NCBI GenBank assembly: GCA_022511145.1
Contig: JAFLSC010000001.1
Coordinates: forward strand, 1 to 64,000
From: Helicobacter sp.
Lineage (GTDB): Bacteria; Campylobacterota; Campylobacteria; Campylobacterales; Helicobacteraceae
Direction of reading: 5' to 3'
Length of the DNA stretch: 64,000 bases
Shown: in pieces, positions 8,143 through 17,354 of the stretch
How positions within the stretch are numbered: position 1 is the stretch's first letter
Layout of the letters: each line of letters opens with the position of its first letter
The notes under the pieces: generated by a model
What the model was told of the DNA's origin: nothing
Databases searched by the model: none
Seen by the model: the letters and a program-made list of their open reading frames with translations, nothing else
Position numbers and translations under genes: made by a program

Positions 8143-10587
8143 TTATTTTTTGTATTGATTTTTGTAAAAGCTTATGATGAGGCAGGGGAGCAGGATAAGC
8201 GAACCTGCTAACATAAAAAGCATTACAAGTGTGGTAAGGAAACCAAAATAAATGGTTGGGATAAAATTACTACTCATCATCACACAAAAGCCTATGGTAA
8301 TAGAAAGCGTTGTGTAATACATCGCCCCACCGATACTTAGATGAGAAGCTCTGATAGCCTCTAATAAAGGCTTGGTTAGGATTTCTTGTTTAAAGCGATG
8401 GGTATAATGAATCACATCATCAACCCCAATCCCAAGAGAAATAGCAGCAATGGTTACACCCATTAAATCAAGCGGGATTTTGAAAGCTCCTAAGATTCCA
8501 AAGACTAGCCCTAAGGGAATAAGATTTGTTAAAATCCCAATAATAGCTAACTTTAGACTTCTGAAAATAAGGATAAAGACAACAAAAATCACTCCTATAA
8601 CAAAGCTTAGGGTATCCACTTGTGAGGCAATGAGATTTTGGAGTAGGTTATTATAAAGCACCATAATGCCATTAACTTCCACTTTAACTTGTTCTTTTTG
8701 CAAAAGAGCAGTCAAATCATTTTTAAGCATTTTGATAAAATCATTGCGGTGTAGGTTAGGGTTAGAATCAAAAGTGCGGATTGTAAAACGCATTTGATTT
8801 TTAGGGATATTAATATAGGGCGAGAAAAGTTGATTTTTGAGATTTGGGGTTGCATTTTGATAAAAAAAGGAATAAGTAAAATCATCAGCCTTAATGCCTA
8901 AGAGATTGATGAGTTCTGAAAAGCTATGGAGACTTAAAACCGAGCCGATAAATTCGTTTTTTTCTAGGTATTGATGCACTTCTTTAGCAATTCTTAGCTT
9001 TTGACTATCAAACCAATAAAGGCTTTGTTGTCCCAAAGTGTTAAATTCCTCTTCAAAATCTGATTCTGCTGTCTCTTGATTGTTTGAATTAGGAAAAGTA
9101 ACAAGAATTTCTAAGGGCATTGTTCCCCCTAGATTTTTATCAATTACTAAAAGCCCTTGTTTAATGGCACTTGAATTTTTAAAATAATTCACAAAACTAT
9201 TTTCAACCTTTAAGTGAGCAATTCCATAGAGTGTGAAAACAATACCTAAAGCACAAAAAAGATAGATTTGTTTGGGGTGTTTAATCGCATAATTAGCACA
9301 ACCTAACAGGAAATTTTTATGCCATTTTGGAGTAGGAATGATTTTTTTAGGCGTAGAGAGTAAAGAGAGAATGGCAGCAAAAAGGATAAAAGCCACAATT
9401 AGCGAGACACTCACGCCAATACTCATAATAATGCCTAATTTGATAATGGGTTCAATATCAGAAAGAATCAGACTTAAAAAGCCAATAATAGTGGTAAAAA
9501 TAGCAAAAAAGCTAGGGGTAGCTTTGCTGATTAATGTTGCTAAAATCAGATTGTTTTTGGAGGCTTTGGGGAATTTTTCTAAAAGTTCAAGATAGGCTGC
9601 GATTAAATGTATGATTAAAGAAACGGTAATAATGAGTAAAAGTGAAACATAGTTTGAAGAAATTACCGTGATTTCATAGTCAAAAAAAGCAAAAATTCCG
9701 CTACTAAGAATTAAGCTTGTAATGCAAATAAAAAGAGGGATAAGGACAAAACGAAGTTGGCGGAAAAAGAAATAAAGCATCATAGCCAAAAGCAGGGTAA
9801 GAGAACTCCCATAAAGAACAAGGTCAGATTTGACATAAGCAATCATATCATTAGCAATCATCGTCAAGCCACTAAGGTAAAGCGTGTGGGAATATTTTTC
9901 ATTTAGGGCTTTAATTTCGGCGATAGTTTGGGCATTTTGGACTTGTTTTTTGAGGCGATACTCGGTAATGAGTCTATTAATTGAGGCGATTTGATTTTGA
10001 GTTGTGGCGGCTTTTTTGCGTTCAAGTAATTCCTCAAATGCTAAATCTTTTTTAAGGTAAATTAAAATCCCAGCGGTTTTGCCGTCTTTGGAAATAATAT
10101 TTTGTGTGTAATAGGGGTGATTGAGGATTTCTTTTTTGGCTAAGTCTTTGTTCGTGATAGGGGAGAGTAGAGTGGGGGTTTGCTCTAAAATCTCACGCAA
10201 TTCTAATGTAGGAGTGCTTGCTAATAAAGGAGCATTAAGAATGCTTAAAAGTCCATCAACTTGAGGGATTTGCAATAAATCTTGTGTGATATTTTGGAGG
10301 GTTTGGATTGAGGAGGGTGCAAAAACATCTTCTTTAGGTTGATAGGCGAGCATTAAAAAATCTTGCGTTGCGTAATCTTGATTAATCTCTTCAAAAACTT
10401 GTAAATCTTTATCAGATTCTAAAATAAAGCTATTAGCATTAGTGTCGATAGGGAGTTTCAAAGTATAATAGCCTCCCCATAAAACTATCAAAATAATTCC
10501 CAACAAAAAGGATTTAGGAAATTTTATGGGGCTTTTGAGTAAAAAAAGAAAAATTTTATTGCGTGTCAATTTTGATTTCATTCTCAA
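8143..10587 (-). CDS. RND/MMPL-family exporter of the Mla-linked type
   Basis: 814 residues with the internal duplication of RND proteins: one TM helix, a large periplasmic domain (about 35-225), five or six TM helices (about 230-420), then the same again (about 440-640 and 645-810). The motif GIGVDDVIHYTHRF is characteristic of the SSD/MMPL branch; there is no adaptor or outer membrane factor beside it. Its start overlaps the mlaC-like gene by 32 bases, and mlaA precedes that. The same trio occurs in Campylobacter (Cj1371-Cj1373). A role in moving phospholipid or another lipid between the membranes is inferred from the neighbours, not shown by this protein alone. Confidence 0.85.
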   Translation of the reverse strand: MRMKSKLTRNKIFLFLLKSPIKFPKSFLLGIILIVLWGGYYTLKLPIDTNANSFILESDKDLQVFEEINQDYATQDFLMLAYQPKEDVFAPSSIQTLQNITQDLLQIPQVDGLLSILNAPLLASTPTLELREILEQTPTLLSPITNKDLAKKEILNHPYYTQNIISKDGKTAGILIYLKKDLAFEELLERKKAATTQNQIASINRLITEYRLKKQVQNAQTIAEIKALNEKYSHTLYLSGLTMIANDMIAYVKSDLVLYGSSLTLLLAMMLYFFFRQLRFVLIPLFICITSLILSSGIFAFFDYEITVISSNYVSLLLIITVSLIIHLIAAYLELLEKFPKASKNNLILATLISKATPSFFAIFTTIIGFLSLILSDIEPIIKLGIIMSIGVSVSLIVAFILFAAILSLLSTPKKIIPTPKWHKNFLLGCANYAIKHPKQIYLFCALGIVFTLYGIAHLKVENSFVNYFKNSSAIKQGLLVIDKNLGGTMPLEILVTFPNSNNQETAESDFEEEFNTLGQQSLYWFDSQKLRIAKEVHQYLEKNEFIGSVLSLHSFSELINLLGIKADDFTYSFFYQNATPNLKNQLFSPYINIPKNQMRFTIRTFDSNPNLHRNDFIKMLKNDLTALLQKEQVKVEVNGIMVLYNNLLQNLIASQVDTLSFVIGVIFVVFILIFRSLKLAIIGILTNLIPLGLVFGILGAFKIPLDLMGVTIAAISLGIGVDDVIHYTHRFKQEILTKPLLEAIRASHLSIGGAMYYTTLSITIGFCVMMSSNFIPTIYFGFLTTLVMLFMLAGSLILLPCLIISFYKNQYKK

Positions 10588-11140
10588 GTTTTTGTATTAG
10601 CGTTTGAAAATCTGATTGTTTAAGAATATCAGCAAATTGCGAACGATAGGTTTGTATGAGACTGACGCCCAAAATATCAACATCATAGATTTTCCAATCT
10701 TTATTACTTTCATAAAACTTGAAAATAATATAATTTTCTTTCCCATCTAAAATAATAGAGGATTTAAGCTCATAGCGGTTATTTTTGGTTTGTGTGCCAC
10801 CAATCACATTCATTTTTTCATCTTTATAGAGCTTAACTTTGCTGATGAAATTTTCTTTCAAGCTTTTTTCAAAACTCTTTATAAATTGCTGCTGCTGTTC
10901 TTGCGTTAGCTTTTTGTATTCATTAGAAAGGGAGAGTTGAGCCATTAGCTTAAAATCAAAAATAGGGTCAAAGAAAGCAAAAATTTCATTTGCAGCCACT
11001 TGCACATTTTTTTGTGTTTTGAGGATTTGTAGAGATTCATCTATCCTCTCTTGCATTGTGCTTTCTATTTTATCAAGAGGGAGTCCAAAGACAAAAAGAG
11101 GTAATAGCATTACCCAAAAAATGATTTTTGCGTGTTTCAT
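10556..11140 (-). CDS. mlaC: MlaC/Ttg2D-family periplasmic lipid-binding protein
   Basis: 194 residues with a signal peptide (about 1-18, ending FVFG), then the mixed alpha/beta MlaC fold: FDFKLMAQLSL-type segment, KKLTQEQQQQFIKSFEKSLKENF, and the C-terminal WKIYDVDILGVSLIQTYRSQF, which is the family signature. MlaC carries phospholipid across the periplasm between MlaA at the outer membrane and an inner-membrane machine. Here the neighbour is an RND protein rather than MlaFEDB. One base separates it from mlaA. Confidence 0.88.
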   Translation of the reverse strand: MKHAKIIFWVMLLPLFVFGLPLDKIESTMQERIDESLQILKTQKNVQVAANEIFAFFDPIFDFKLMAQLSLSNEYKKLTQEQQQQFIKSFEKSLKENFISKVKLYKDEKMNVIGGTQTKNNRYELKSSIILDGKENYIIFKFYESNKDWKIYDVDILGVSLIQTYRSQFADILKQSDFQTLIQKLENEIKIDTQ

Positions 11141-11141
11141 A

Positions 11142-11879
11142 TTATTCCTTTATAAGAGATTCTCGGTTTTGCTCGTAAGCATTACGCATTAGGATATAAG
11201 AATCCAAACTATCATTGCGAAATGTATCCAAAGTATTCTTATGTCTTGCTGTATAATTAATGTTTTTGAGTAAATAGGCACTTACTGCAAGAGAAGTAGA
11301 ATCAAGATAAGTAGTGGGTTGGGCTAAAATATTAAGGGGCGTCATTAAAGCATCACGCAAATTACTAGGACCAAGTAAGGGTAAAACAAAATGGAATCCC
11401 CCTTCTACTCCCCAAGTTCCAAGCACAGTTCCAAAATCTGCTTCGTGGGCATAAAGTCCATTAGGTGTGGCTATATCAAGGACTCCACCAAAACCAAAAA
11501 TAGTATTAAGCATAAATCTTCCAAGCTCATCAGCTGCTGCTTGAGGGCGAAATTGTAAAAGATTAGCAACAAAACGCAATCCTGATGAGAGATTATCAAA
11601 AAAATTATAAACACCTAGCCGCAACCCTTTGGGCGTAATGGTGGTATAAACATCAACAACGGGGCTATAAAAATAATCATAAATTGCCCAATTCACATCG
11701 TGCATAAAGCGGTTGTAAGATTCTAGCGGGTCATTGATTTGCTGATTTTGTTCTTGATATTCTTTATCAAAATCCTCTAGGGAAAATTCATTATCTAGGA
11801 GAATTTCATCGGCAAAAGTAGGAGAGTGGAGACTTAAAATGATTCCAAAACAAAAGGGTATTAAATATTTTTTTTTCAT
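11142..11879 (-). CDS. mlaA: MlaA/VacJ-family outer-membrane lipid asymmetry protein, without lipobox
   Basis: 245 residues. MlaA extracts misplaced phospholipid from the outer leaflet of the outer membrane. Family motifs are clear: DPLESYNRFMHDVNWAIYDY, GVYNFFDNLSS, LGRFMLNTIFGFGGVLDIA, GTWGVEGGFHFVLPLLGPS. The N terminus is a cleavable signal peptide ending THE-like SPTFADE, and has no Cys for lipid attachment, whereas E. coli MlaA is a lipoprotein. It overlaps dxs by four bases (ATGA), so translation is coupled to an isoprenoid gene. Confidence 0.9.
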   Translation of the reverse strand: MKKKYLIPFCFGIILSLHSPTFADEILLDNEFSLEDFDKEYQEQNQQINDPLESYNRFMHDVNWAIYDYFYSPVVDVYTTITPKGLRLGVYNFFDNLSSGLRFVANLLQFRPQAAADELGRFMLNTIFGFGGVLDIATPNGLYAHEADFGTVLGTWGVEGGFHFVLPLLGPSNLRDALMTPLNILAQPTTYLDSTSLAVSAYLLKNINYTARHKNTLDTFRNDSLDSYILMRNAYEQNRESLIKE

Positions 11880-13753
11880 TGTGAGCCTTGTTTGAGAATT
11901 TCAAGAATTTTTTGAGCAAAAGTTTTAGCATCGTAATTAAGCAATTCTCGGATTTCATCAGTTTTTCCGTGAGGGATAAAACTATCAGCAAATTCAAAAG
12001 AATGCAAGATAACTTTGAGTTTTTCATCTTGCAAAAATTGACTTAGACTCTCCCCAATCCCACCTATCTTAGCACTATCGCTAAAAACAAACCAATAGGG
12101 ATAAGAAGAGAGTTTGAGTAAGCTCTCTCTATCTAGGGGTTTTAAAAATCTTAAATCCACAATCGTGCATTTTTTGTTTTGCTCTTGTAAGATTTTATCG
12201 CACAAAGAGGCTAGTCCCACGCCATTTCCGTAGCCTATTAGTAAGATTTCCCCTTGTGCTTCTTGTAAAATCTCTAGTTTTCCATAAACAAAAGGACTCG
12301 CAGGATAATAGTTGTCTTTTAAAGAAAACGCTTTTCTTGGATAGCGAAACGCACAGGGTCCCTCTTGGAAGCTATTAGCAAAATAAAGTGCTTCTTTAAG
12401 TGTGGCATTATCGCGAGGAGCAAAAAGCGTAAAATTAGGGATAAGTTTTAAAAATCCTATATCAAAGACACCTTGATGTGTTTCGCCATCTTCACCTACA
12501 ATCCCTGCTCTATCGATTGCAAATTTAACGGGAGTTTTGAGGATTCCAACATCGTGGAGGATTTGGTCAAATCCTCTTTGCAAAAAAGTAGAATAAATTG
12601 CAACATAAGGTTTAAAGCCCTCTTTAGCTAAAGCACTTGCTTGTGTGATAGCGTGCTGTTCCGCAATAGCAACGTCCCAAAAGCGTTCAGGGAATTTTTC
12701 TATCAACAAATCAAGTCCTGTTCCACTTGGCATAGCTGCGGTAATACCTACGACTTTTTCATCATTTTGAGCAATTTCTAAGAGGGTTTGGGAGAAAATT
12801 TGTGTGGGTGTTAAAGTAGAATTTTGGGCTATACTAGGATTTGTCGCTTTAATATCAAAAGGGCTAACGCCGTGCCATTGTTCTAAATGCCCTTCTGCTG
12901 GGGAATATCCTTTACCTTTAAGAGTTTGAGTATGGACGATAACAGGTTTTTTCATTGCTTTGGCAAGTTCTAGTGTATTAATAATTTCTTTGAGATTATG
13001 CCCATTAATAGGTCCAATATACTCTAACCCTAACTCTTCAAAAAGCAATCCGGGCGTAATGAGTTTGAGGGATTCCTCAAAACGTTTAGCAAGGTAAGTT
13101 GTGTTGGGCATTTTATTAATGATGGTGCTGATTTTATTTTTAATGCCTTGTATAAAGCTGCCTGCAATGATTCTGGAGAGATATTTGCTGATAGCTCCAA
13201 TGGGTTTTGCAATACTCATTTCATTATCATTGAGGATAATTACCATAGGGTATTTTCTGTCTCCTAATTCATTAAGAGCCTCATAAGCTAATCCCGCACT
13301 CATTGCCCCATCACCAATTAAAATCACCGGAAGTCTTGAGGATTTTTGCAAAGCAATAGATTTGGCTACTCCCACACCTAAGGAAATGGAAGTGGAGCTA
13401 TGTCCGGCAATAAAATAATCACAAGGACTTTCTTGCGGTTTGGCAAAACCGCTAATACCATTAGTTTGACGCAAACTCTCAAAACAATCCCAACGTCCTG
13501 TGAGGAGTTTGTGGGCATAGGCTTGATGACTCACATCAAAAATAAAAGGGTCTTTAGGGCATTCAAAGACATTATGCATTCCGATAATCAATTCAACTGC
13601 CCCTAATGATGAGCTTAGATGCCCACCATTGTGGGAGACGACTTCAAGGATTCTTTGGCGAATTTTGCTGGCAAGCTCTTCTAGGATTGTAAAATCTTGC
13701 TCTTGCAAGTTTTTTTTGTGAAGAACTTGAAGAAATTTTTCATCAAGTGGCAT
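11876..13753 (-). CDS. dxs: 1-deoxy-D-xylulose-5-phosphate synthase
   Basis: First enzyme of the MEP isoprenoid pathway: condenses pyruvate and glyceraldehyde 3-phosphate using thiamine diphosphate. 625 residues, normal length. The ThDP motif GDGAMSAGLAYEALN, the flexible-loop His in GGHLSSSLG, the AEQHAITQASALA catalytic Glu region and DRAGIVGEDGETHQG are all present. ispDF of the same pathway is at 53701-54846. It overlaps fliH by 11 bases and mlaA by four, placing it inside the flagellar/lipid unit. Confidence 0.97.
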   Translation of the reverse strand: MPLDEKFLQVLHKKNLQEQDFTILEELASKIRQRILEVVSHNGGHLSSSLGAVELIIGMHNVFECPKDPFIFDVSHQAYAHKLLTGRWDCFESLRQTNGISGFAKPQESPCDYFIAGHSSTSISLGVGVAKSIALQKSSRLPVILIGDGAMSAGLAYEALNELGDRKYPMVIILNDNEMSIAKPIGAISKYLSRIIAGSFIQGIKNKISTIINKMPNTTYLAKRFEESLKLITPGLLFEELGLEYIGPINGHNLKEIINTLELAKAMKKPVIVHTQTLKGKGYSPAEGHLEQWHGVSPFDIKATNPSIAQNSTLTPTQIFSQTLLEIAQNDEKVVGITAAMPSGTGLDLLIEKFPERFWDVAIAEQHAITQASALAKEGFKPYVAIYSTFLQRGFDQILHDVGILKTPVKFAIDRAGIVGEDGETHQGVFDIGFLKLIPNFTLFAPRDNATLKEALYFANSFQEGPCAFRYPRKAFSLKDNYYPASPFVYGKLEILQEAQGEILLIGYGNGVGLASLCDKILQEQNKKCTIVDLRFLKPLDRESLLKLSSYPYWFVFSDSAKIGGIGESLSQFLQDEKLKVILHSFEFADSFIPHGKTDEIRELLNYDAKTFAQKILEILKQGSQ

Positions 13754-14615
13754 TGGATTTATTTCCTAAAATAGACTTTTTTAGGGTTTCAAAACGCACT
13801 TGAATATTGCCATCAATATTACCCTCTGGGCTTAGAATAATAATCCCTCCTTTGGTGATTGCTTTGTCGGCTTCAAGTTTGATATTTTGCAAATCTTTTA
13901 GTGATTCTTTCAAATCCTCTAAATCACCGGGAAAAACTTTGAGTGTTACTTGAGTGTTTTGGGCAATATTTTGGAGCAAAGCCCTTGCAAGAGCATTTGC
14001 AATCTTGGCACTATTAGTATTAACTTCTGTGTCAATGACTTCTTTAGCAATATCAAGGGCGATTGAACTTAATTCTTTTTCAAGATTTAAGATATATTCT
14101 TTGTTTTGAGTAATGGTTTCATCTATGCGTTGAATACTCATTGCATAGAGTTCCTTTTGACTACTAATTTGGGCTTGTAATTCCTCTTTAGCTTTTTGAT
14201 AACCTTCTTTGTAACCTTGCTCCTTAGCCTCTGTTTGTGCTTTTGTAACTTTTTGGTCGATTTCTTGCTCTTGCTTGTCAAATTGTTCTTGAAGTTTTTT
14301 GAGTGATTCTGCAAGCACATCGCTTTTTTGTAGAATTTTATCGACCACTTCAGTTTCAAACAGCTTTAATGATGGGGCATCAACCATAGGTTCTACATTT
14401 ACAGGCTGTGTGGGTTGTTGCACAGGAGGTTCAGGTGTGGCAATTTTTTCTTGTGCAGATACAGGTTCTTGCGGTGGAGTGTCTTTCGGTTTTTGAATCT
14501 TATTGACTTCCATTGCCCTAAAATTATATTTTTGAATATCGTGCCTATCTTTATGGCTTTCAGTGATGATATTTTCGTGTTCATTTGCTTTATTCAATCG
14601 TATCCTCTTGTTCAC
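13743..14615 (-). CDS. fliH: Flagellar assembly protein FliH
   Basis: Cytoplasmic stator of the flagellar export ATPase FliI. It has a disordered N terminus rich in P and Q (about 25-75), a long coiled coil with AEAKEQGYKEGYQKAKEEL-type glycine spacing (about 95-165), and a C-terminal V-ATPase E-subunit-like domain ending GGIIILSPEGNIDGNIQVRFETL. The longest frame starts at GTG 14615 (AAGGAG 12 bases upstream). A TTG at 14597, overlapping the fliG stop and preceded by AGAGG at good spacing, is an equally good start. Between fliG and dxs, as in C. jejuni. Confidence 0.9.
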   Translation of the reverse strand: MNKRIRLNKANEHENIITESHKDRHDIQKYNFRAMEVNKIQKPKDTPPQEPVSAQEKIATPEPPVQQPTQPVNVEPMVDAPSLKLFETEVVDKILQKSDVLAESLKKLQEQFDKQEQEIDQKVTKAQTEAKEQGYKEGYQKAKEELQAQISSQKELYAMSIQRIDETITQNKEYILNLEKELSSIALDIAKEVIDTEVNTNSAKIANALARALLQNIAQNTQVTLKVFPGDLEDLKESLKDLQNIKLEADKAITKGGIIILSPEGNIDGNIQVRFETLKKSILGNKSNAT

Positions 14616-15624
14616 CGATTTGGATTACTCCTTGTTCTGACAAGGATTGCACTGTCTCTACAATGCGTCTTTGTGCCGCTTCGACATCTTTTACCTTAAC
14701 GGCTCCTAAAAATTGCATTTCCTCTACGAATTGCTCACTTGCCCTTTGAGACATATTAGAGAGAAATTTTTGCTTCAATTCTTCTGGAGAAGCTTTGAGT
14801 GCAAGGGTTAAGTCCTTTTTATCAACGATTTTTAAAATCTCCCTAATGGCATTATTATCAAGCTTTTCTATATCTTCAAAAGTAAACATCATCTCCTTGA
14901 TTGCCGCAGCAAGCTGGTCATCAATTTGTTCAATATAAGCGATTGTGGCTTTAGCGGCTTTTTGTCCCAAGCGGTTAAAGACTTCCGCAACAGCACGAAT
15001 CCCACCGACTTCCACTTTATAACTTGTGAGTGATTCGAGTTTGTTTTCTAGCACGGTTGAGACTCTTTTTACGATATTGGGAGAAATATCCCCTAAATTT
15101 GCCATACGGATTGCAATTTCTGCTCTTAAATCATCAGAGAAAAAATTGAGTGTCTCTGCTGCTGCTGTTGGGTCCATATGAGCGAGAATTAAGGCAATAG
15201 TTTGAGGGTGTTCGTGAATAATAAAATCTGAAAGCTGTTGAGGACGCACCCTAGAGAGATAAGCGAAGTTTTGGGAAGATTGCATTGATTTAGCAAGTTT
15301 ATCCAAAACTTTTTTGGCTGCTTCAGGTCCTAATGTCCTATAAAGCAATTCTTTAGCGTATTCAAAGCCTCCTGTGGAGATGTATTGATTGGACTGAAAA
15401 ATCGCATAAAACTCTTCTAAAATAGCCGTCGCAACAACTTTATCAATCCCTGAATTTTGGGCAATATATTTTGAAATTTCTGTGATAGAGTCCAAATCTA
15501 AATTAGCAAAAATCTCTCCTGTAATATCATCGCCAAGCTGCACAAGCAAAATAGCGATTTTTTCTGCCATTGAAAATTCATCATATTGTGCTTGCTGTCT
15601 TGGATTAAGGGAAACAGAAGCCAT
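14590..15624 (-). CDS. fliG: Flagellar motor switch protein FliG
   Basis: FliG forms part of the C-ring and contacts the MotA stator to generate torque. 344 residues, typical size. The N-terminal FliF-binding domain (SMAEKIAILLVQLGDDITGEI), the middle domain with the EHPQTIALILAHMD motif (EHPQ), and the C-terminal torque helix region (about 290-330, KFLSNMSQRASEQFVEEM) are intact. Its start overlaps the end of fliF, and its end overlaps the start of fliH. Confidence 0.97.
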   Translation of the reverse strand: MASVSLNPRQQAQYDEFSMAEKIAILLVQLGDDITGEIFANLDLDSITEISKYIAQNSGIDKVVATAILEEFYAIFQSNQYISTGGFEYAKELLYRTLGPEAAKKVLDKLAKSMQSSQNFAYLSRVRPQQLSDFIIHEHPQTIALILAHMDPTAAAETLNFFSDDLRAEIAIRMANLGDISPNIVKRVSTVLENKLESLTSYKVEVGGIRAVAEVFNRLGQKAAKATIAYIEQIDDQLAAAIKEMMFTFEDIEKLDNNAIREILKIVDKKDLTLALKASPEELKQKFLSNMSQRASEQFVEEMQFLGAVKVKDVEAAQRRIVETVQSLSEQGVIQIGEQEDTIE

Positions 15625-17354
15625 TATTTTCCTCCTTTGGGTGCATTCATACTATCAAGTCCTAATTCGTCATGAACAAGTGTTTGGAATAAGTTTGCTA
15701 ATTCCGCCGGTTTTTCTGTCGCTGTTTCTTTTATTTTTTCCAAAAGCACATTATACTTAATCTCATCTTCAGTGCCTCCCATTCCAAATCCAAGCTGGTC
15801 TTCAATCCTACGCCTCATTTCGTTGAGTCTATCAGAATCTTCTTCCTCATCTTCATCAACTTGGAGTAAGGATTCTAGTTCCTCTTCCTCATCAGGTTTG
15901 GCTTCAAGCATACGTTCGCTGAAAGGTAGAATAACTTTTTTATAGAAGAAGAAGAGGATAGCCCCCACAATAACATATTTAAGCAATGGCATAAAAGGTG
16001 CTAAAAGCTGCTGTGTAGTTTCTAGGAATCTCTCCAAAGGCGTCCTTGCTTTAAAAGAACTAAGCTGTCCATTAAGCTGGAAATTGCTCACAGTTACTTC
16101 ATCGCCTCTATTAGGATTGTGTCCTATGGCTTGTCGCACTAAAGAAGTGATTTGCTCCATCTCTTCTTCATTTAAGGCAACATATTCAAGCCTTTCTACA
16201 CCCTCATCATCAAGTCTTTTTTGGTATCTTCCATCAACAACGACCGCAGCAGATAGTCTCCTAATGGTTGCAAACTCTCCTTTGATATTAGAAATAGTTT
16301 TACTAATTTCATAGTTTGTTGTGGTTTGAGATTTTTCATAACGTTCTTTTGCGTCATTATCTTCTAAACCTTGGACAGGTCCGATATTACTTACTACGCC
16401 GGGAACTCCACCGATTTCTTTAGGGCGGAATCCTTCGCGTTTTTCTTCGAGATTTTGCTCGCTTCGCACAACATTGTTAGGGTCATAATATTCTTGTGTG
16501 CTTTCTTTTTGAGCAAAATCAAATTCGGCTGTAACTTTAGCGACTACCCCTTCTGTGCCACCAGCAATAGGAGCTAGGATATTAACGATTTTTTCCTCTA
16601 AGGCGTGTTCAAAATTTGTTGTGTAACGCAGTTGTGCAGCTGCTAATTCTCTAGCACCGCCTAATTCATCTAATTCACTTAAAGGCTCTCCCTTTTCATT
16701 GACGACTTCAACATTTTCAATCGAGAGGTTAGGCACAGCCGCCGAGACGATATTTTTAATCCCTAAAATTTGTTTGGGCGTTAGGCTTTGGGAAGGTTTT
16801 AATGAAAGCACCACAGAAGCTGTGGAGGGTTGCTGCTCACTAATAAAAACACTTTCTTTGGGTTGTGCTAGATGCACGGTGGCTTTTTGGATAGGAGAGA
16901 GACTTTCTATTGTCCTTGCAAGCTCTCCTTCCGTAGCCCTTAAGTATTTAACTCTTTGGTCAAAATCTGTTGCCCCGAAATCTTTAGTGTCAAAAATCTC
17001 AAATCCAACCTTGCTGTTTTTGGGGATTCCATTACTTGCAAGTTTCATTCTTTCTTCATACACATATTCTTGAGGGACAAGGATTGTGCTGTCTTGGGGA
17101 ATCTTGTAAGGGATTTTATCTTGTTGAAGTTGCTGAATAATGAGTGCCCCATCTTGCCCATCAACACCTTCAAACAGCACAGCATAGCCCGGATAGCCTG
17201 TGCCTTTATTATTGACAGAATTCCAAATCACTAAACCTGAAATAAAACCGACAATGGCAACGATTGTAGCAAGAATAACAATCTTTTGTCTCTTATTGAG
17301 CCTATTATAAAGGCTACGAATTTGTTCAAATAATACTCTGAAATCCAATGTCAT
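15624..17354 (-). CDS. fliF: Flagellar MS-ring protein FliF
   Basis: Builds the membrane-embedded MS ring on which the basal body assembles. 576 residues: TM helix about 24-45, the YscJ-like ring domains (GYAVLFEGVDGQDGALIIQQL ... ELARTIESLSPIQKATVHLA), an FliF-specific region, a second TM helix about 455-475 (LLKYVIVGAILFFFYKKVIL), and an acidic cytoplasmic tail (EEEELESLLQVDEDEEE) ending in the FliG-binding segment. Overlaps hisC by four bases upstream. Confidence 0.97.
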   Translation of the reverse strand: MTLDFRVLFEQIRSLYNRLNKRQKIVILATIVAIVGFISGLVIWNSVNNKGTGYPGYAVLFEGVDGQDGALIIQQLQQDKIPYKIPQDSTILVPQEYVYEERMKLASNGIPKNSKVGFEIFDTKDFGATDFDQRVKYLRATEGELARTIESLSPIQKATVHLAQPKESVFISEQQPSTASVVLSLKPSQSLTPKQILGIKNIVSAAVPNLSIENVEVVNEKGEPLSELDELGGARELAAAQLRYTTNFEHALEEKIVNILAPIAGGTEGVVAKVTAEFDFAQKESTQEYYDPNNVVRSEQNLEEKREGFRPKEIGGVPGVVSNIGPVQGLEDNDAKERYEKSQTTTNYEISKTISNIKGEFATIRRLSAAVVVDGRYQKRLDDEGVERLEYVALNEEEMEQITSLVRQAIGHNPNRGDEVTVSNFQLNGQLSSFKARTPLERFLETTQQLLAPFMPLLKYVIVGAILFFFYKKVILPFSERMLEAKPDEEEELESLLQVDEDEEEDSDRLNEMRRRIEDQLGFGMGGTEDEIKYNVLLEKIKETATEKPAELANLFQTLVHDELGLDSMNAPKGGK

